From NCBI GenBank assembly GCA_009886815.1, contig QXYP01000153.1, positions 1 through 12,963 of the forward strand: a stretch of DNA of 12,963 nt. The letters are read 5' to 3'. Origin of the DNA: Halieaceae bacterium (lineage in GTDB: Bacteria > Pseudomonadota > Gammaproteobacteria > Pseudomonadales > Halieaceae). The translations under genes were made by a program, and so were the position numbers. The stretch's first letter is position 1. Each line of letters starts with the position of its first letter. Below are positions 7,928 to 12,963 of the stretch, one piece after another. The notes under the pieces were generated by a model, which worked only from the letters and a program-made list of their open reading frames with translations, was not told the origin of the DNA and ran no database searches.

Positions 7928-9613
7928 CTAGAAGAGCCCGGTCACTTGTCCGTTAACAACGTCAATGTTTTCGCTGGCAGGCACCTTCGGCAGACCCGGC
8001 ATGGTCATGACATCACCGCAGACCACCACGACAAAGCCGGCGCCCACTGACAATCTAATTTCCCGGATATCCATGACATGCCCTGAAGGGGCCCCTTTGA
8101 GCTGAGGGTCGGTAGAAAAAGAGTAAGGGGTTTTAGCAATACAAACCGGCAGTCCGCCGTAGCCCTCTGCTTCCAGCTCTTTAAGGCGGTTACGAACTTT
8201 ACCGCTAATGGTCACCTCACTGGCACCGTACACCTTAGTGGCGACCGCTTCGATTTTTTCTATCAGCGTTGCTGAGTCGGGATACACATAGGTGTCATGT
8301 CCCGAGTTGGCCGATTTCTCGTCGGCGTCGCAAACTTCCGCAACCATGTGGGCAAGATCAGCAGCACCTGCGCCGCCGTTTGCCCAGTGACTGGCAATAG
8401 CAACGCGTACGCCCATAGCCTCAACGCGCTCCACCAAAAGTGCCAACTCTGCATCGGTATCACTGACAAACTGATTAATCGAGACAATCGGTGTAACCCC
8501 GTAATTGTCACGAATATTTTTAACATGACGCTCAAGGTTGACCATGCCCGACGCAAGTGCCTCAAGATTTTCCCCATTGAGGTCCTCTTTAGCGACACCG
8601 CCGTGAAACTTGAGAGCCCTGATGGTAGCCACCAGCACAGCCACGGAGGGCCGGAGATTCGCCGAACGGCATTTGATGTCGATAAATTTCTCAGCACCCA
8701 AGTCGGCGCCAAAGCCCGCCTCGGTAACGACATAGTCAGCTAAACGCAAAGCACCGGTTGTCGCAATCACGCTATTACAGCCGTGGGCAATATTGGCAAA
8801 AGGGCCACCGTGCACAAATGCAGGGGTGCCTTCTAGGGTCTGCACCAAGTTTGGCGCCAGCGCATCTTTGAGAACCGCTGTCAGTGCGCCCTCTGCCTTT
8901 AGATCAGACGCTCGAATGGGGGTTTTATCCCGGGTGTAAGCCACGACGATGCGACCAATGCGCGCCTTAAGATCGGCTAAATCAGTGGCAAGACAAAAAA
9001 TCGCCATAATTTCTGAGGCCACCACAATGTCAAAACCATCTTGTCTTGGGTAACCGTTACCAACACCGCCCATGGCTACCGTGATATCTCTCAAAGCCCG
9101 ATCGTTCATGTCCAGCACCCGTTTCCAGGTAACGCGGCGCACATCGATACCCAGCGCGTTACCGTGATGGATATGATTATCCAGCAGCGCAGAGAGCAGA
9201 TTGTTAGCGACGCCAATGGCGTGCAGGTCACCGTTGAAGTGCAGGTTAATGTCTTCCATAGGAATCACCTGAGCGTAGCCACCGCCCGCCGCACCGCCCT
9301 TCATACCAAACACCGGCCCTAAGGACGGCTCCCGTAGGCAGATCATTGCGTCCTTACCAATGTGCCTTAGCGCATCGCCTAGGCCCACGGTCGTGGTGGT
9401 TTTCCCTTCGCCTGATGGCGTTGGACTGATCGCGGTGACCAAAATCATCCGTGCCGAAGACTTTATAGGCTGCTCCAATAACCAATTTAAATTGACTTTA
9501 CCCTTGGTGCGACCATAAGGCTCCAGGGCCTCTTCAGGTATAGACAAACCTGTCGCAATGTCAGCGATGGGCTGCGGGGTTGCCGCCTGGGCAATATCAA
9601 TATCACTAGGCAT
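7928..9613 (-). CDS. fhs: Formate-tetrahydrofolate ligase
   Basis: This 561-residue enzyme (family size about 555-560) interconverts formate, ATP and tetrahydrofolate with 10-formyl-THF, ADP and phosphate in the cytoplasm. Visible signatures are the ATP-binding [16 protein letters not shown] (64-79), [19 protein letters not shown] (94-112) and [14 protein letters not shown] (113-126), followed by the full-length conserved body. The ATG at 9613-9611 is preceded by AAGGAA 9 bases upstream. It is the first gene of the fhs-fdhD-fdsGBAD run, so formate-THF chemistry and formate oxidation are under one control. Context suggests two uses: reverse reaction releasing formate with ATP synthesis during methyl-group oxidation, or forward assimilation of formate for purines and serine. 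The sequence does not decide the direction. The upstream leader contains a strong hairpin, described separately. Confidence 0.97.
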   Translation of the reverse strand: MPSDIDIAQAATPQPIADIATGLSIPEEALEPYGRTKGKVNLNWLLEQPIKSSARMILVTAISPTPSGEGKTTTTVGLGDALRHIGKDAMICLREPSLGPVFGMKGGAAGGGYAQVIPMEDINLHFNGDLHAIGVANNLLSALLDNHIHHGNALGIDVRRVTWKRVLDMNDRALRDITVAMGGVGNGYPRQDGFDIVVASEIMAIFCLATDLADLKARIGRIVVAYTRDKTPIRASDLKAEGALTAVLKDALAPNLVQTLEGTPAFVHGGPFANIAHGCNSVIATTGALRLADYVVTEAGFGADLGAEKFIDIKCRSANLRPSVAVLVATIRALKFHGGVAKEDLNGENLEALASGMVNLERHVKNIRDNYGVTPIVSINQFVSDTDAELALLVERVEAMGVRVAIASHWANGGAGAADLAHMVAEVCDADEKSANSGHDTYVYPDSATLIEKIEAVATKVYGASEVTISGKVRNRLKELEAEGYGGLPVCIAKTPYSFSTDPQLKGAPSGHVMDIREIRLSVGAGFVVVVCGDVMTMPGLPKVPASENIDVVNGQVTGLF

Positions 9614-9683
9614 GGTTCAAAATTCCTTCAACATGTTTATTGGTAAACCGCTCGAATCGTCCGAGCTTGTTCGTGAGTTCAAA

Positions 9684-9701
9684 GGGCGGCTAAAGCCGCC
9701 C
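9684..9701 (-). promoter_or_regulatory. Strong hairpin in the probable fhs leader, attenuator-like
   Basis: GGGCGGC and GCCGCCC form a perfect 7-bp GC stem around a 4-base loop. Read on the minus strand (the direction of fhs) the stem is followed by TTTGAA, a short T run, about 70 bases before the fhs ATG. This resembles a weak intrinsic terminator or the expression platform of a leader-type control. On the plus strand there is no T run after it. A role as attenuator is inference, and a simple mRNA-stabilising hairpin is equally possible. Confidence 0.4.
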
Positions 9702-9769
9702 TGTCAGGCAGGTTTCGGCTCGAGTATGGGTCTTATACTTTTTATCCATCGTCAAAGCGCCCCTAACGT

Positions 9770-9782
9770 TCTAGGGCCTAGA
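9770..9782. repeat. Perfect 13-base inverted repeat, operator-like
   Basis: TCTAGG, one central G, then CCTAGA form a perfect dyad about 160 bases upstream of the fhs start. Such a symmetric site could bind a dimeric regulator, but only one copy is seen and no regulator gene is nearby, so function is unproven. Confidence 0.3.
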
Positions 9783-9796
9783 GATAACCGTGAAAT

Positions 9797-9819
9797 GCCC
9801 CTCTAAATGACCGAGGGGC
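9797..9819. repeat. Inverted repeat, 7-bp GC-rich stem
   Basis: GCCCCTC at 9797-9803 and GAGGGGC at 9813-9819 are perfectly complementary around a 9-base loop. No T tract follows on the plus strand; on the minus strand ATTT follows. It lies just upstream of the 9770-9782 dyad as read toward fhs and may be part of the same leader structure. Confidence 0.35.
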
Positions 9820-10359
9820 CTATGCGCAGAAATCGCCCCAAGACCTGCGCACCCCGGCATTATTGGAGACATTATTCGCCATAGCAATGACCCTAATCAC
9901 AGTTTGTTATAACGGTATGCCCAAACCACAACCTGACCCTCTTTAACCACGGCACAAGCGCTGCGGTCGCAAAAGACCGTTTCTAGCGTTAATCGCGGAA
10001 AAAACAGCCTTTCTATGCTGCACGCTGCTCCAAGCTTTGATTTAGAGAAAGACTTTGCAGCGCTGGACTGTGCATAATCCCGTTACATTGACGTCGTTTT
10101 TTTGACTCAAAATGTCGCTCACAAGCGAGTTCCTAACGCCAATACTGCTGCTTCTCGCCTCGGCTGAGGTTTCTTGGCGAATAAGCTGGCAACCCCCTAA
10201 GGCTCACTCCCTGAAAACAGCGTATCTGTGCCAGACAAAAGTAGGCATAAATCACCCTTGGAAGCACGGGTAAAACTGCAAGGGCAGTCTTGGCCTAACT
10301 GAGCTAAAATTGGCTTCCACGGCTCAACAAAGCCAAAGACCATACTGGGGGCAACAACA

Positions 10360-12228
10360 GTGGCAAGCACATGGGATCTCTTGATCAAAGGCGCAACATT
10401 TTTCGATGGTAGCGGCGACCTGCCGGCGATTCAGGATGTGGCAGTTCGGGAAGGTAAAGTTGTCGCAAGGGGCGAAAACCTGCCTGCGGGTCATGCCGAG
10501 GCCGTCGTTGAAGCCTCGGGGCAGTGGCTACTACCCGGCTTGCTGGACATTCACACTCACCTCGATCTTGAAGTCGATGTGGAGCCGGCTTTACCAGAAG
10601 TCGTTCGACATGGCACCACCACCGTGGTCGTGGGTAATTGCAGTCTCGGCACTAGCTTTGGCAGCCAAAAGACTGGCGATCAGGAACCCATTGTTGACTG
10701 CTTCACTCGCGTTGAAAATATTCCAAAAGCCGTCTTACGCAAAGTGACCGAGAAAATCACTTGGGATAATACGGGTGATTACATGGATCACTTTAAAGAC
10801 CTGCCTCTGGGCCCCAATATCGCCACCTTTGTCCCCCACTCCATGCTAAGAATTGAGGTCATGGGCCTTAAAGACAGCGTCAGTCGAGCACCGACTGAGG
10901 CCGAACTGGTGCAAATGGAAGCGCTACTCGAGACGGCAATGCAGCAGGGCTATATGGGTTTAAGTACCGATGGGCTACCGTTTCATTACTTGTCGAATGA
11001 TCCCAATACGGCCAAGCGTATTCCCACGCAATTTGCCAGTTTTCGGGAGCTGCGTCGGCTCTTAAAGGTGGTGCGCAAGTACGATCGTGTCTGGCAGACC
11101 ACACCTATCCTTGAAAATCGCTTAATGGCCCTATTCTATTTTTCTTTGACCAGCGGACGACTGTTTGGCAAGCCTCTGAAAACCTCAGCGCTCTCTGCGA
11201 TGGAGATGACCGCAGCACCTAAATCGGGACGCCTTTTCCTTAAAGTCGCCCGCCTTCTGAATACTTGGTTATTTAAAGGCAAGCTGCACTTTCAAGCGCT
11301 AGGCACAAACTTTAGGGTTTGGTCGGACGGCATCGTTAGCCCCCTGTTTGAAGAAATGACGGCAACGTCACAGCTAATCGCTCGAGAGTACGATGATGTC
11401 GAGGGGCGGCAAAAGCTGATGCACGACCCCGACTGGGTCGCGTTGTTTCGCAAAGAGTGGATGCACGGTCGCACCGGGGGTGATTTTGCCAGCTGGAAAA
11501 CCCGACACGGCTTTCCTGATAGCCTCGTAATTCGCGATGGGCATAAACTGATATTTGACGGTGCCCCCATAAGCCACTGGGATGGCGAGTCAATGGCTCA
11601 GGTAATGGAGCGGGTACAGCGCTTTAAGGCCGGAGATGAGACCGCAGCAAGATCACGCGCGGAGCAAACGGCTTTTGAAGAATTTCCCGCAATTCTCCGC
11701 GACGATGCAGACTTTATGCTGCACATGATGCGTCGCTACGATAAAACGTTCCGATTCTATGCCGACATTGCCAACGCCGGGAACAAGGCCACCCTCGACT
11801 ATTTGCTGGATGATCAGGCACTACCCGGATTTAATGATTCTGGCGCCCACATTACCAACATGGCGTTCTTCGACAGCAACCTCATGTCACTAAAATTGGC
11901 AAAGGAACGTGACGAAGCGACGGTGGCTCGAATGGTTTATCGCCTAACCAAAGAGCCTGCCACCGTGTTTGGTCTAGACGCCGGCTCCCTAGCCATTGGC
12001 GCACGTGCTGATATGGTTTTGCTCAATCCCAAAGCCCTCGATAACTGGGAGCCCGATCAAACACGCGTACTGGAACACCGAGAGATTTTTGATCACAAGC
12101 AGATGGTCAATCGCCCCAAGGGTATTGTCGCATCGGTGTTTATTAAAGGCGTTTTGGCCTGGGCCAATGGTGAACCCCAGGAGGCATTGGGGCGAGACAC
12201 TTTGGGACAAGCACTGAGAGCCGCCTGA
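10360..12228 (+). CDS. Amidohydrolase of the N-acyl-D-amino-acid deacylase superfamily, divergent active site
   Basis: The 622-residue protein has the amidohydrolase layout: a small N-terminal beta domain (LLIKGATFFDGSG, 7-19), the first metal motif LDIHTHLD (His65, His67), a family-type Cys in VGNCSLG (Cys94), a central barrel, FNDSGAH (491-497; Asp493 matches the catalytic aspartate), then YRLTKEPATVFGL and GSLAIGARADMVLLNP, which closes the beta domain. This fits the D-aminoacylase group, which hydrolyses N-acyl-D-amino acids using zinc. However, the two middle histidines of classical D-aminoacylase (THMR-like and SHLK-like motifs) are not found: the aligned stretches read VWQTTPILE (244-252) and LKTSALSAM (273-281). 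Substrate is therefore unknown. It is also longer than classical enzymes (about 480-500 residues), with an extra stretch around 285-400. No signal peptide or membrane segment is evident. The start is GTG, with GGGGG 8 bases upstream; no ATG fits the conserved N-terminus. Confidence 0.8.
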   Translation: MASTWDLLIKGATFFDGSGDLPAIQDVAVREGKVVARGENLPAGHAEAVVEASGQWLLPGLLDIHTHLDLEVDVEPALPEVVRHGTTTVVVGNCSLGTSFGSQKTGDQEPIVDCFTRVENIPKAVLRKVTEKITWDNTGDYMDHFKDLPLGPNIATFVPHSMLRIEVMGLKDSVSRAPTEAELVQMEALLETAMQQGYMGLSTDGLPFHYLSNDPNTAKRIPTQFASFRELRRLLKVVRKYDRVWQTTPILENRLMALFYFSLTSGRLFGKPLKTSALSAMEMTAAPKSGRLFLKVARLLNTWLFKGKLHFQALGTNFRVWSDGIVSPLFEEMTATSQLIAREYDDVEGRQKLMHDPDWVALFRKEWMHGRTGGDFASWKTRHGFPDSLVIRDGHKLIFDGAPISHWDGESMAQVMERVQRFKAGDETAARSRAEQTAFEEFPAILRDDADFMLHMMRRYDKTFRFYADIANAGNKATLDYLLDDQALPGFNDSGAHITNMAFFDSNLMSLKLAKERDEATVARMVYRLTKEPATVFGLDAGSLAIGARADMVLLNPKALDNWEPDQTRVLEHREIFDHKQMVNRPKGIVASVFIKGVLAWANGEPQEALGRDTLGQALRAA

Positions 12229-12304
12229 AAAGGAGGCCATTTGCGGGTCAAGCATTAACGCTAGGCCTGTGCCAGAAAAATAAACTCAAGATCGCCAGAG
12301 TTCT
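12229..12304. other. Convergent gap between the amidohydrolase and acetoacetyl-CoA synthetase genes
   Basis: The two genes end toward each other across 76 bases. AACTC (12283-12287) and GAGTT (12298-12302) can form a 5-bp stem followed by CTTT on the plus strand and preceded by A-rich sequence, so a weak bidirectional terminator is possible but not convincing. A full AAGGAGG Shine-Dalgarno-like sequence (12230-12236) sits right after the amidohydrolase stop with no gene after it. Confidence 0.35.
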
Positions 12305-12963
12305 TTAGGTACGGAGTTCCTGGCGACCTTTGAAGGCCTCCAGGGCCTCTGGGTTGGCGAGCGCATCGGTATTTTTAATCGGTTGCCCATGGATCGCATT
12401 ACGCACCGCAAGCTCTACAATTTTCCCACTCAATGTTCGTGGAATATCAGGCACCTCAAGAATCTTCGCCGGAACATGTCTAGGCGTGGTGTTCTCGCGA
12501 ATGGCGTTAGCAATGCGAGCACGAAGGTTGTCGCTGAGTACGGTACCCGACGTCAGCACAACAAAGAGAACCACACGGACGTCGTTGTCCCACTCTTGGC
12601 CCACCACAATGCTCTCCTGCACCTCCTCCAGCCGCTCGACCTGCCGATAAATTTCTGCCGTTCCGATGCGCACACCACCCGGATTCAAAACAGCATCTGA
12701 GCGGCCATGAATGATGTAACCCTTTGAAGGCGTGACTTCACCATAGTCACCATGCGCCCAGACATTGGCCCAGTGATTAAAGTAAGCCTGACGATACAGT
12801 TCACCATCGGTATCATTCCAAAACCCAATTGGCATGCTGGGAAAGGGCTTCGTACACACCAACTCACCCTTCCCTTCCAAAAGCGGTTCGCCAACATCGC
12901 TCCAGATCTCCACCGCCATGCCAAGACCCGGCGCCTGAATTTCCCCAACGTGCACTGGAAGAA
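12305..12963 (-). CDS. Acetoacetyl-CoA synthetase, C-terminal part (cut by window edge)
   Basis: About 219 C-terminal residues of an enzyme normally near 650 residues are present; the frame is open through the right edge, so the true start is outside. Acetoacetyl-CoA synthetase activates acetoacetate with ATP and CoA via an acyl-adenylate, feeding ketone bodies or polyhydroxybutyrate products into acetyl-CoA metabolism. The visible part matches the adenylating-enzyme C-terminus and this subfamily in particular: [65 protein letters not shown] and IYRQVE, then [20 protein letters not shown], where the lysine of LSGKIVE is the conserved adenylation lysine. A GTG within the frame (12955-12953) could be mistaken for a start, but conserved sequence continues past it (LPV). 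Other acyl-CoA synthetases such as acetyl-CoA synthetase fit less well because of the [11 protein letters not shown] and [17 protein letters not shown] motifs. Confidence 0.9.
   Translation of the reverse strand, partial: LPVHVGEIQAPGLGMAVEIWSDVGEPLLEGKGELVCTKPFPSMPIGFWNDTDGELYRQAYFNHWANVWAHGDYGEVTPSKGYIIHGRSDAVLNPGGVRIGTAEIYRQVERLEEVQESIVVGQEWDNDVRVVLFVVLTSGTVLSDNLRARIANAIRENTTPRHVPAKILEVPDIPRTLSGKIVELAVRNAIHGQPIKNTDALANPEALEAFKGRQELRT

Larger units (their letters stand above)
9614..10359. other. Divergent intergenic region between fhs and the amidohydrolase gene
   Basis: No convincing gene lies in these 746 bases; short open frames here have neither family resemblance nor ribosome binding sites. 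It must contain the promoters of the fhs-fds operon (minus) and probably of the amidohydrolase (plus). Structure seen: hairpin 9684-9701 (7-bp stem); inverted repeat TCTAGG-G-CCTAGA at 9770-9782; hairpin GCCCCTC/GAGGGGC at 9797-9819; palindrome GTTATAAC at 9906-9913, a possible -10 for either strand; hairpin CGGTC/GACCG at 9964-9979; and pairings at 10259-10335 in front of the amidohydrolase. A minus-strand TTGACG (9755-9750) and TATAAG (9737-9732) are only 12 bases apart, too close for a normal sigma-70 promoter, so no promoter is assigned. Confidence 0.5.

Noticed and set aside
9630..9920. Known glycine, THF or SAM riboswitch before fhs
   Set aside because: I could not find the conserved core sequences of these classes on the minus strand; only generic hairpins are visible.
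10085..10110. T7 tract after GACGTC as a plus-strand terminator, or TTGACT as a -35 box
   Set aside because: No stable stem precedes the T run, no plus-strand gene ends there, and no -10 hexamer lies 16-18 bases after TTGACT.
10197..10388. 63-codon minus-strand frame in the divergent intergenic region
   Set aside because: It overlaps the amidohydrolase start, has no ribosome binding site that I can see and resembles no known family.
12283..12304. Bidirectional terminator between the convergent genes
   Set aside because: The stem is only 5 bp with a 10-base loop and weak T/A runs, too weak to call as a terminator feature.

Overview
The window looks like a chromosomal segment of a heterotrophic, probably marine gammaproteobacterium. 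This placement is an inference from moderate G+C, protein flavour and gene content; no rRNA or other marker is present. I see no mobile element, tRNA, rRNA or CRISPR array. It carries nine protein genes, two of them cut by the window edges. Eight families are clearly recognisable; the ninth is a divergent amidohydrolase.

Positions 1-9613 are all minus strand and form a one-carbon oxidation block. In transcription order it holds fhs (formate-tetrahydrofolate ligase), fdhD (sulfurtransferase/maturation factor), fdsG, fdsB, fdsA and fdsD (soluble NAD+-dependent molybdenum formate dehydrogenase). After a 238-base gap comes a dimethylglycine/sarcosine dehydrogenase-type flavoprotein that runs off the left edge. 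Genes from fhs to fdsD abut, overlap or are separated by one base, so they are almost certainly one operon. The likely shared logic is as follows. The flavoprotein strips N-methyl groups onto tetrahydrofolate as methylene-THF. FolD, not in the window, would convert this to formyl-THF. Fhs run in reverse would release formate with ATP gain, and FdsGBAD would oxidise formate to CO2 with NADH gain. Fhs could equally run forward for biosynthesis.

Positions 9614-10359 are a 746-base divergent intergenic region without a convincing gene. It contains several inverted repeats, the clearest being a 7-bp GC-rich hairpin followed by a short T run in the probable fhs leader.

Positions 10360-12228 (plus strand) encode a 622-residue amidohydrolase of the N-acyl-D-amino-acid deacylase superfamily. 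It keeps the HxH, Cys and Asp metal ligands but seems to lack the two middle histidines of the classical binuclear site. A convergent 3' end of acetoacetyl-CoA synthetase (12305-12963, minus strand) closes the window.

The window is mostly well-known metabolism. The points most worth a second look are the divergent active site of the amidohydrolase, the structured leader of the fhs-fds operon, and the co-location of fhs, fdhD and fds with a methylamine-type demethylase.
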